Position numbers and translations under genes: made by a program. A stretch of 64,000 nt of DNA from Bradyrhizobium forestalis (GTDB taxonomy: Bacteria > Pseudomonadota > Alphaproteobacteria > Rhizobiales > Xanthobacteraceae), in assembly GCF_002795245.1 (NCBI RefSeq), contig NZ_PGVG01000015.1, positions 62,001 through 126,000 of the forward strand. The letters run 5' to 3'. How positions within the stretch are numbered: position 1 is the stretch's first letter; each line of letters starts with the position of its first letter. Below the pieces are notes generated by a model that did not search any database, was not told the DNA's origin, and saw nothing but the letters and a program-made list of their open reading frames with translations. Below are positions 48,556-55,226 of the stretch, one piece after another.

Positions 48556-48999
48556 TTCTCAAACTGAGCCCTGAAATCCCAGTTAGCGCTACCCTAGCAA
48601 TGGCCGTGCCACAGGTTCGTGACAGGAAACAACAAAACGGCCTCAAGCATTTTCCGGGGCTGGCTCGGACGCTGAGGCCGTATGGCCAGCGAGGAACGAG
48701 CAAGCAAAAAGACGACGACCGGCACCAATTTCTGAAGATCACTAGCCAGAACAAGGCTCGCCAGCGCGGAGACCGGCAGCCAATTGAGGCGACCTTACCG
48801 GCTCGCCCGGTCTGCTGCCTCCGGACCCCAGCTCGTCCCACGCGAGCTGGGGCATCATTTGCGTCGATTCACAAATGTGAATCCCGAGGGGGTGATTTTT
48901 TGGGATTAAGGTGCGTTTGCCGCGACCAGATAGCGGCAGACCTCTCGGTCCCAGCTCGTTTTTCGATCCGGAAAAACCTCCAGGCTGGGGCCGGTTGGT
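48556..48999. other. Stretch without recognisable genes
   Basis: A 215-codon plus-strand frame covers this stretch, but its composition is that of a shadow frame and no motif is present. Confidence 0.4.
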
Positions 49000-49215
49000 C
49001 TACGTTGTCAGCACCTTTCCCGGCTCCAGCAAACGCACGAAAGTCCTGCTCTCGTGTAGCTCGAGCCAGCCCTTCTAAACAGCGTGCTTGCCAGCTCCGA
49101 ACTCCGGCCCGCTGGCCTTGAGCGTGTAGAGAAATCGCGCATTGATCCGCTCGATGTAGATGCGGCCATCCTGGACCGGCTCAATGCTGGCTGCCAATCC
49201 GACAAGCTTGCGCGC
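49000..49215 (-). pseudogene. Fragment of a hypothetical rhizobial protein
   Basis: The minus strand reads KLVGLAASIEPVQDGRIYIE, then RINARFLYTLKASGPEFGAG, and after a break and frame change KGWLELHESRTFVRFLEPG-like sequence. This resembles a family of short hypothetical proteins common in Bradyrhizobium. A stop after GKHAV and a frame change show decay. Confidence 0.45.
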
Positions 49216-49984
49216 GGCGCTTCAGGGCTGGCGTAAGATCGTTCAGCCTAACGCCCGGTCCCACCCCCGTGGCGGAGCTTCACGGAATGTCATCATCCAG
49301 GTCACGGCTGCGAGTCCATTCGAGGTATCGGTCGGGGGAATTTCGGAACAGCATGGCCCCTCCGGTTTTCGGATTACGTCACTGGAGGCTAGTAGCGAGC
49401 ACCTGGAGCCACGGCGAGTAATTGATTTTCCGCGCGGCTTTAATCCGTGCCCGTGCAACACCGAAGCAGACGTACCAGAAATCCGGGAGGCGTTGACAAC
49501 TGCACCGGCAACTGTTGGACACGCCGTCGCGGCGTTGAAAGCACAGCGCGAGATTACCAGTCGAGATTAGAAGGACGGCCGGACTCCGTGTTGGGTGGGG
49601 GGCTTTGCACAACTGACGACAATTTCCAATGGCGGCATCTCTACGCGGATCATTCATCGTTGGTCTGATGATGTCGTCGGGCAGAAGGTGGCTGCGCGTT
49701 GATGACTCGCGAGCCAAGTATGAAAATCAATCTCGGCAACTTGCCCTGGCGTCTTCGCTTTCGTTGACATCGACGACAACACGCGAGCGATGCAGCGCCA
49801 GGCGCTGAGAACGCTCATACGCGTGGGCTCGGATTCAATCCCTTCCTGGCGCACATCTCGGTAATCACTTGGCGCGCGCCTACATTCGAAGGCGAGGCGC
49901 GCAGGCCGCCTATAGCGGGGCGTCCTATTCTTGGACAGGAAGGATTCAAGCGACGCGAGTAAGCTGGAGTCGGCGAATGATAAC
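49216..49984. other. Stretch without recognisable genes
   Basis: A long minus-strand frame (49654-50268) and plus-strand frames show no motif and overlap each other. Nothing else recognised. Confidence 0.4.
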
Positions 49985-50203
49985 TCATTCTTCAAGCTCG
50001 TCGAGCAAGGCGTTGCGCTTGTCCTGGCGCTCGCAAAGGTATTCAGCAACCGAACGCTGCGTCTTCTGCCACTCGATGCGATCTTCCGCGGTCCAAAGGA
50101 AGCACTCACGTTCGAAGCGAGTTTTCTCGCGGTCGTGGAATTCCTCGTAGAGTTTGATATCACGCTCCACTCCATCAAGTTGTTCGCGAATAGTATTAGG
50201 CAT
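49985..50203 (-). CDS. Small charged helical protein
   Basis: 72 residues; ATG at 50203 with AAGGGA upstream. Strongly charged helix throughout (EQLDGVERDIKLYEEFHDRE, DRIEWQKTQRSVAEYLCERQ), likely a coiled coil. No known family. The charged, helical pattern is coding-like, unlike the opposite strand frames. Confidence 0.5.
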   Translation of the reverse strand: MPNTIREQLDGVERDIKLYEEFHDREKTRFERECFLWTAEDRIEWQKTQRSVAEYLCERQDKRNALLDELEE

Positions 50204-50400
50204 GGCGGTCCCTTGGGGCGTTGCCTCCAGCCGATGCCGGTCATCGGCTCAATACCAGCGGTTAGCAACAGTGGTTTGACCGATCCATGGTTTGTTCACA
50301 AAAGATATTACGCGAGATTCTAAGCAGGCCCGCAGCGTGACGGCGATCTATAGCCGCCCGCCTTGTCAGCTTTCGGAAAGGTAGTCCGCGTAAAACGCCT

Positions 50401-50480
50401 TTGAAGTTGGTGGCGAGTGGCAGGGACAGCGCAATGGCACCAGAACGGTCGGCGCCGAGTCATGTTCCAGCTAACTTCAA
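50401..50480 (+). repeat. Covarying hairpin repeat R1
   Basis: Outer arms TTGAAGTT...AACTTCAA pair perfectly at the ends and less well inside. The shared inner sequences GGCAGGGACAGCG and GCGCCGAGTC are present. Confidence 0.7.
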
Positions 50481-50482
50481 AT

Positions 50483-50555
50483 GGTAGCGCGGGCGGGGCA
50501 GGGACAGCGTTTGATCCAACGCAACCGAACAGCGCCGAGTCTCGCCCGCACTACC
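50483..50555 (+). repeat. Covarying hairpin repeat R2
   Basis: Outer stem GGTAGCGCGGGCG/CGCCCGCACTACC (12 of 13 pairs), inner sequences GGCAGGGACAGCG and GCGCCGAGTC. Two bases after R1. Confidence 0.8.
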
Positions 50556-50635
50556 TGCGACCTGAGACTGATCGCCAAGTCACCGCCCTGTCTTGGTAGT
50601 TGCTCTAGGGCAGTCGTCCGGAGAATACACCGCTG

Positions 50636-50663
50636 TCAGCTTCTTGCCCTCGCTTGAAGCTGA
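50636..50663 (+). repeat. Leader hairpin before R3
   Basis: TCAGCTTC pairs with GAAGCTGA across a 12-base loop, four bases before R3. The element begins GTCAGCTT, as do elements before R1 (50365) and R4 (52351). Confidence 0.55.
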
Positions 50664-50666
50664 TAA

Positions 50667-50736
50667 GTTAGCGGCACGTGGCAGGGACAGCGCTTTATCG
50701 GTCCACTTCAAAGCGCCGAGTCACGTGGCCGCTAAC
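50667..50736 (+). repeat. Covarying hairpin repeat R3
   Basis: Outer stem GTTAGCGGCACGTG/CACGTGGCCGCTAAC (one bulge), inner stem GCGCTTT/AAAGCGC, inner sequences GGCAGGGACAGCG and GCGCCGAGTC. Confidence 0.8.
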
Positions 50737-51043
50737 GTTCCCGCTGTTTAGGTCTCGCGGCTGCCACCGTGAGCCCGGTGTGATCCTTGAGGCTATCGAT
50801 TACCTTGAGCGCGGCTTCGAGTTCATCTCGAGACGCTTCGTAATCCGCAGAATGCCGCTCGCGAGCTCCTCTCGGCTGATTTCTGCACCGTGAGCAACTT
50901 TTTATTCGAGGTCTTATAGCTTCGCACTTGCGTAGCGAGATGTGCTAAGCATCATCCGGCTCCGTCCTGATTAAGGGTCCGGCATCCGCCGAAAATGTCC
51001 CCTATATCCCTAGAATCTACGCATTCTTTAGGGATTTGGCCCC

Positions 51044-51148
51044 ATGTCTCAGTTCAACGCGCCCCATTTCCAGACCCACGAAGCCGCCCGCGCTTACCTC
51101 GAAAAGCTGCGCTGGGGCGACGAGCGCGTTTGCCCGCACTGCGGCGTG
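51044..51148 (+). pseudogene. IS1595-family transposase, N-terminal fragment
   Basis: MSQFNAPHFQTHEAARAYLE followed by KLRWGDERVCPHCGV is the start of an IS1595-type transposase, with the zinc-ribbon CPHC. The sequence then changes abruptly to a different gene remnant, so only about 35 residues remain. Confidence 0.7.
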
Positions 51149-51235
51149 CAAGAGGCCGCCACGCAAAGCAGCCTCAAAGCGCTTCTGCGCTTCCTGTTCA
51201 TCGTATTCGCTTTCGCCGCGAGGCTTTTTAGACAT
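51149..51235 (-). pseudogene. Start of a small hypothetical protein cut by the IS1595 fragment
   Basis: The minus strand from 51235 reads MSKKPRGESEYDEQEAQKRF then EAALRGGLLHAA, a small basic protein start of a kind common in Bradyrhizobium. It runs straight into the IS1595 fragment. Its start codon overlaps the start of the divergent gene at 51234. Confidence 0.45.
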
Positions 51236-51778
51236 GTCAGAGCCAACGGATTGTGAAATTGAGCTGATGACTCAGCTTTTAGCTTGCCTGAAGAAAGAAC
51301 AGGATAGAGCCATATTCACCGCTATCGGCATCGCTCTATCTGGCTTCGCTCGACTAGAAGAAAACTTGGTCACGGTTGCAGCCACACTGCTGGGCGTCAA
51401 CAAACGCAAAGTTGGCCTAATCTTGTATTCCATCATCAACTTCCAAACCTGGCTCTCGATTATAGACCAACTGTTTGCCGAAGATGAGATTTATGGCGCC
51501 CTAGCGCCGCAATGGACAAAGATCAGCTCAGGAATCCGCGCGATCAAGGACGACAGAGATCGATTTGCTCACCACTCCGCACTAGGAGCGGCATCGCATA
51601 CGGGAAACTAACCCCGTCTCGGTGGGACCCTCGAACAAAATCAGTAAAGCAAGGGCAGATGTCCACAGACGAGGTTTATGAGTTCATTACCAAGGTTACG
51701 CGTCTGGCAGGAAAACTGACCAACCTAATCGACGCCATGACGGCGATTGCGAGAGCATCGCGAGGTAGACCCGCGTAA
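51234..51778 (+). pseudogene. Hypothetical protein with one frameshift
   Basis: ATG at 51234 opens MSEPTDCEIELMTQLLACLK. A long helical protein follows (LSGFARLEENLVTVAATLLG, IKDDRDRFAHHSA). The frame closes at 51611, but matching sequence goes on one frame over (YGKLTPSRWDPRTKSVKQGQ, DEVYEFITKVTRLAGKLTNL) to 51778. The pattern RDRFAHH followed by a LTPxR segment is seen in uncharacterised accessory proteins. Whether the shift near 51590 is real or a sequencing error cannot be told here. Confidence 0.5.
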
Positions 51779-52022
51779 CCGCGTCACGATCAGCAAGAAC
51801 GCAAGGGTTCTCGACGGCGCCAGTTTCCCATAGCACACCGACGCCCGCGTCGATCATATCGGGCGTCAGTTCAACATCGGGCGCGCCAGCCCCCGGCTTT
51901 CGCCGGTGACGGGCTCGTACCTCTGAGCGCCTCGAATTCGTATAAGGTCGAAAGAGGGCAATCCGCGAGATGGGGACAGATGTTCCCGCAACGCCACGGG
52001 AATTATACGCCACCGCGTCCAT
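51696..52022 (-). CDS. Small hypothetical protein, N-terminus uncertain
   Basis: The C-terminal half GAPDVELTPDMIDAGVGVLW and ADRDAVTRVYLAMLSQS resembles short Bradyrhizobium hypothetical proteins. The N-terminal 40 residues look non-coding, so the real start may be internal (GTG or TTG near 51900). It overlaps the 3' end of the convergent frameshifted gene. Confidence 0.4.
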   Translation of the reverse strand: MDAVAYNSRGVAGTSVPISRIALFRPYTNSRRSEVRARHRRKPGAGAPDVELTPDMIDAGVGVLWETGAVENPCVLADRDAVTRVYLAMLSQSPSWRRLGWSVFLPDA

Positions 52023-52314
52023 TTCTGAGCCGATAACTTCAGCCCGGGATCGCCAATCGGCCAGCTGTTCTTCAGTTCGCTGTGGCCCTACGTGTCTTCT
52101 GCCGGTGTATGGCTTGGCCTACGGACGTAGTCCGTGAATGCTTGGATTGCCGCTACCACTTCCGTCCTAGGCACGGCGTTACTCCTATGAGCGGAGCCAG
52201 CTCGAACAGTTGCAGGCCAAGGGTTTTAATATGACAGGCACGCCGGGAAGGCGGCAACCCACTGGTGCGGGTAGGTGCCCTCCGGTAATTTTTCGACGAT
52301 TTGCTTTGGTGGCC
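52023..52314. other. Stretch without recognisable genes
   Basis: On the minus strand GAAGTTATCGGCTC near 52025-52040 resembles the GAAGTTAGCGGCTC of the hairpin elements, perhaps a reversed, decayed copy. No gene recognised. Confidence 0.35.
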
Positions 52315-52341
52315 CCTTGGGAATTTAAGCCTCTCGGGAGC
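52315..52341 (+). repeat. Conserved leader block, copy 1
   Basis: CCTTGGGAA, then TTTAAGCCTCTCGGGAGC. Nearly identical to 52970-52996. It is followed by a GGTCAGC/GCTGGCC hairpin (52350-52381) and then R4. Confidence 0.65.
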
Positions 52342-52385
52342 GAGGGCGCGGTCAGCTTTGCTACCAGACGGAACGCTGGCCGTGT

Positions 52386-52462
52386 TGAAGTTAACGGTGC
52401 GTGGCAGAGACAGCGCTCATCGGTCCACTTTCAAGCGCCGAGTCACGTCGCCGCTAACTTCA
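52386..52462 (+). repeat. Covarying hairpin repeat R4
   Basis: Outer arms TGAAGTTAACGGTGCGTG and CACGTCGCCGCTAACTTCA pair with one mismatch, one wobble and one bulge. Inner sequences are GGCAGAGACAGCGC and GCGCCGAGTC. Confidence 0.8.
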
Positions 52463-52464
52463 CT

Positions 52465-52537
52465 GGCAGCGCGGGCGTGGCGGGGACAGCGTCCGATCCC
52501 TCCCAGCTGACCGGCGTCGAGTCGCGCCCGCGCTGCC
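52465..52537 (+). repeat. Covarying hairpin repeat R5
   Basis: Perfect 13-bp outer stem GGCAGCGCGGGCG/CGCCCGCGCTGCC. Inner sequences GGCGGGGACAGCG and GGCGTCGAGTC. Two bases after R4, the same tandem layout as R1-R2. Confidence 0.82.
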
Positions 52538-52557
52538 TACGGTCACTGAGATTGAGA

Positions 52558-52848
52558 TCATTCGGGGCACTCGGCTAGGAGCGGGAGAACATTGTCTGGT
52601 TGAATGTCGTCGGCCGTTGTCTTGATGTACTTGTGCCCGTTGTGCGTGGCCCCAACCACACTAACCCTGCGTCCATTTTCTTCGACATAGAACTCCCATT
52701 CGGCGCTCTCGATATCTTTGACAACCTGGTCGATGGACCGCTTCCACGGCTTTCCATCGGGGTTTACTCCGCCGACATGTGTTATTCTTTCGTGAGGATT
52801 CTTTCTGTCCGTCTTATTGGCGTAACGAATGCGTGCGCGTTTGGCCAT
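52558..52848 (-). CDS. DUF3892-type small protein
   Basis: 96 residues from the ATG at 52848 (MAKRARIRYANKTDRKNPHE), which has GGGAGAG upstream; an earlier in-frame ATG at 52863 is less likely. Contains HVGGVNPDGKPWKRSIDQVV, EFYVEENGRRVSVVGATHNG and YIKTTADDIQPDNVLPL, the DUF3892 pattern found in many accessory regions. The function is unknown. It is convergent with the R4-R5 hairpins, which end 20 bp from its stop. Confidence 0.72.
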   Translation of the reverse strand: MAKRARIRYANKTDRKNPHERITHVGGVNPDGKPWKRSIDQVVKDIESAEWEFYVEENGRRVSVVGATHNGHKYIKTTADDIQPDNVLPLLAECPE

Positions 52849-52969
52849 TTGAGTCTCTCCCAAATCTGCAAGCCTGAGGCACTAGCTTAGACCGGAGCAG
52901 TCAATTCGACCGGCTGCCAATTCAGGTAGGTGCTTCCAGTCCTTCTCAGCGATACTCCTTGATCGCACC

Positions 52970-52996
52970 CCTTGGGAAATTGAGCCTCTCGGGAGC
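52970..52996 (+). repeat. Conserved leader block, copy 2
   Basis: CCTTGGGAA, then ATTGAGCCTCTCGGGAGC. Only two bases differ from copy 1 at 52315. Confidence 0.65.
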
Positions 52997-52999
52997 AAA

Positions 53000-53037
53000 G
53001 GTGGCCAGCCTCACTCTTCGAGGACGGGCTGGCCACC
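53000..53037 (+). repeat. Perfect hairpin after leader block 2
   Basis: GGTGGCCAGCC/GGCTGGCCACC, 11 perfect pairs. Same place as the GGTCAGC/GCTGGCC hairpin after leader block 1, with a different sequence. Confidence 0.65.
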
Positions 53038-53040
53038 GAA

Positions 53041-53078
53041 GTTAGCGGCTCAAATCCATGGGCGCAGTACGGGCTAAC
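53041..53078 (+). repeat. Short GTTAGC stem, degenerate hairpin copy
   Basis: GTTAGC pairs with GCTAAC, in the place where R4 stands after leader block 1, but without the GGCAGGGACAGCG core. Ends 2 bp before the ATG at 53081. Confidence 0.5.
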
Positions 53079-53080
53079 GG

Positions 53081-53344
53081 ATGCACATATTCGAGCGGCA
53101 CATCACGTCCCTGCGGTCGCAAGCGCTTGCGGCCAATCAGGCCCACGCGGTCGATCCGTCTCTGAGCCCATCAGATCGCCAAGTCGCGACATCTAAGGCC
53201 GCTGAGGCTCAGGCAATGGGGGACATACTCGATTACGTGAAACCCAATCTTGGGTCGAAGGAGGCACAGAAGATCACTGCACGCATACGCGCTCTTCTAG
53301 GGGCGCCGCGTGAGTGCCAACCGGTTCGGGTGGGATGCCTGTGA
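53081..53344 (+). CDS. Small hypothetical protein
   Basis: 87 residues (MHIFERHITSLRSQALAANQ at the start, then SPSDRQVATSKAAEAQAMGD). Mostly helical; no domain recognised. There is no clear ribosome site; the ATG lies directly after the GTTAGC/GCTAAC stem, which could influence its translation. Coding status is moderate. Confidence 0.4.
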   Translation: MHIFERHITSLRSQALAANQAHAVDPSLSPSDRQVATSKAAEAQAMGDILDYVKPNLGSKEAQKITARIRALLGAPRECQPVRVGCL

Positions 53345-53810
53345 GACTTTCGCCAGCGCGCCGCGCCCGCACTGCTCCCGGTGTGCGGGTTAGTCATAAA
53401 AGGCACTGGGTGCGCTCGCGATAGCTGACGAAAGGCTGGCGGACTGTCTTGCTTCAATCACGACCGACAGTCTGCCAGGACTTCAAGTCGTCCCCGAATG
53501 AGGTGCCCCAGCGCAGGTAGCATGCCGGGGCGAGAGTTGGGCTGCGGTAAGCCAGAAATCGAGCCACGACTCGATCATCATGACCGAGTGAATGTAGAGC
53601 AGCATCACGCACCGCTCAAAATCGCAGCGCGTTGCAAATCTACGTCATACTCCCTGCAGCGGCGGTAGGATACTCGTTCGCGCTTTGAGGTGCAGTCCAA
53701 GCACGCAAGAAAACGGCAGTTGCCAACCGCGCATAGGTGCGTCCCGCTCTGATATGAGCGCATGACCGTCGCGGTGGAAAGCTCTCCTATGCAACGCTAC
53801 TACTTCCCGA
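53345..53810. other. Gap with one long hairpin
   Basis: No gene recognised. CTGGCGGACTGTC pairs with GACAGTCTGCCAG (one wobble) at about 53436-53478, a 13-bp stem of unknown role, possibly a terminator or a relative of the nearby hairpins. Confidence 0.5.
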
Positions 53811-54095
53811 TCATTCGCGCCGGGCGCCTACAGCCAGACGAGGAGGGTGAAATGTTCGGCTCGGCAGATTTCGCCAGTCAATATGGCGCTCTGCGTTGGC
53901 CAACCTCACACCTGGCCCATCGACGATAGATTGGCCGTCGTTGAGGAAGATGACGCCTGCAGATTCGAGGGCGCGCTTCGGCACATCAAGGGTAGCGTGC
54001 TGCGGAGTGGATTTACTGCCCTCGAAATTTCTGATCGTCGCGTTGCCGACTTTGGACGCATCGGCCAATTGCTGTTGTGACCACCTCTGATTATA
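53811..54095 (-). pseudogene. XRE-type helix-turn-helix regulator, 5'-truncated
   Basis: Minus strand: WSQQQLADASKVGNATIRNF then EGSKSTPQHATLDVPKRALE, SAGVIFLNDGQ and GPGVRLANA. This is the helix-turn-helix and tail of short XRE proteins common in rhizobia. The usual first helix (RAARALL-type) before WSQQQ is missing and no start codon stands in place, so the protein is probably truncated. The last 25 residues are also atypical. Confidence 0.55.
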
Positions 54096-54150
54096 ACGGT
54101 TTGATCAAATCTAGCTAGTCCTAGCGGTTGCCGCTTGCATTGATGCCCGC

Positions 54151-54164
54151 TATCGCTAGCGATA
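54151..54164 (+). promoter_or_regulatory. Perfect 14-bp palindrome
   Basis: TATCGCTAGCGATA, followed by a related ATCGCTATATCGC. It lies 23 bp before the ATG at 54187 and beside the XRE remnant, so it may be an operator for an XRE-type repressor. Confidence 0.4.
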
Positions 54165-54186
54165 TCGAAAATCGCTATATCGCTGA

Positions 54187-54363
54187 ATGCCGCAGACCGC
54201 CGAACGCCCCACCACGCTCTCCCAATATCTTTCCACCCACGAAAAGGTGCGAAACCTGGCCCGTGGCCTGCTTCCCGACGCCGTCGTTGAAGAGATGACG
54301 CACACAGCGTGCGGGATCGCCGAAAGGGTGCTCGATGCGCCCGCGCAGACTGGCGCGAACTGA
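54187..54363 (+). CDS. Small hypothetical protein
   Basis: 58 residues: MPQTAERPTTLSQYLSTHEK, VRNLARGLLPDAVVEEMTHT, ACGIAERVLDAPAQTGAN. Soluble and helical, with coding-like composition. No strong ribosome site was seen. A 14-bp palindrome lies just upstream. No family recognised. Confidence 0.35.
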   Translation: MPQTAERPTTLSQYLSTHEKVRNLARGLLPDAVVEEMTHTACGIAERVLDAPAQTGAN

Positions 54364-54605
54364 GCCGGAAGGTCCTGGTGCTGAATGATGAGTTGCCCTA
54401 TGAGCCTGAGTGGCTTGATCGTAGCTGTGAGAGCCTCCGGGAGGACGCCGCACGCCTGCCGCTGACGGGATGTTCGCACAGGCGGCTGAATAGCCGGAAG
54501 CGGATTAACGAGAAAACGGGCCGACACAAAAGTGCCGACGGGGGCGTTTTTCTTGCCTATTTGCCGCCCAGCGCTAACGCTCTAAGGACCGCGTAAGGGG
54601 ATACG

Positions 54606-54851
54606 GTGAGCAAGGCACGCGAGTTTATAGATTTCTGGACCGAGAACAGTATCCACGCTGTCGAGCAGTATCGAACTGCCGGCGCCTCGCAGGATGTGGC
54701 GGAACTCTCGCGGCGTCTAGTCGAGGCTGCCAAGGGGCAGGATATTTCAGAAGCGGATTTGCAGGCTGAGATTGGCGAAATCTCGGACTACATTAGAGAC
54801 CGGCTCAAGGCCGCGAACAAGGCTGAAAGCGAAAGGTGGAAGCCTTCTTAG
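54606..54851 (+). CDS. Small hypothetical protein common in rhizobia
   Basis: 81 residues from a GTG with AAGGGG upstream. The sequence MSKAREFIDFWTENSIHAVE, then GASQDVAELSRRLVEAAKGQ and DISEADLQAEIGEISDYIRD is an acidic helical protein of a type widespread in Bradyrhizobium. The function is unknown. It stands alone on this strand. Confidence 0.65.
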   Translation: MSKAREFIDFWTENSIHAVEQYRTAGASQDVAELSRRLVEAAKGQDISEADLQAEIGEISDYIRDRLKAANKAESERWKPS

Positions 54852-55226
54852 GCCTTGTCCAGAATATCCCCGGGTTCCAGGTTAAGCTCCTCAAACGTGC
54901 GCTGCTGCTTGGTGTCAGGTCGACACTCAATACTTCCGCAGTCCATCCTTCAGGAACGGCGGAGAGGACCAGCGTCAGCGCTTGGCTGGGCTTGCTACGG
55001 CGAGCCAAACCTGCGTTTCATCGTCATCACCGGTCGCCTCAACGACCGTGAAGACTTGCCAAAGGACTGTCCCACGACAGCCAATCCTGTCAGCGACGGT
55101 TGAATGGCAAACTGCCGTCTTAATCTGGCGGCCTCAAGCCCCGCGAGTGGAGCCACTCGCTTATATTATGGGAGCCAGTGTTGAGCGCCGATGCGTCCGA
55201 CTAGCCAGCCTCGGGAAGGCTACCAT
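54852..55226. other. Stretch without recognisable genes
   Basis: Short frames on both strands without motifs separate the mosaic region from the catabolic cluster. Confidence 0.4.

Larger units (their letters stand above)
50204..51043. other. Intergenic stretch holding three repeated hairpins
   Basis: No protein gene is believed here. It holds hairpin copies R1-R3 and associated GTCAGCTT elements, and ends at the IS1595-type fragment. Near 50975 GGGTCCGGCATCCGCCG may be the terminal repeat of that element. Confidence 0.55.
52849..53080. other. Intergenic stretch with second leader block and stems
   Basis: Holds the second leader block (52970-52996), a perfect 11-bp hairpin (53000-53037) and a GTTAGC...GCTAAC stem (53041-53078). 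No gene recognised. Confidence 0.6.

Noticed and set aside
48474-49121. Plus-strand frame of 215 codons after the MarR gene
   Set aside because: Begins inside marR, crosses a terminator hairpin and antisense pseudogene sequence, and has shadow-like composition.
50365-50392. Possible tts box GTCAGCTTTCGGAAAG with CCGCGTA at the right distance
   Set aside because: GTCAGCTT also occurs before hairpins R3 and R4 as part of the repeat unit, and no effector-like gene follows, so the likeness is probably due to the repeat.
50417-50599. Open frame over hairpins R1-R2, and similar frames over R3 and R4-R5
   Set aside because: Peptide similarity between these frames comes from the repeated hairpin DNA, with different reading frames in different copies.
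50401-53078. CRISPR array
   Set aside because: Repeats are few, unevenly spaced, contain paired arms that vary, and no cas genes are present.
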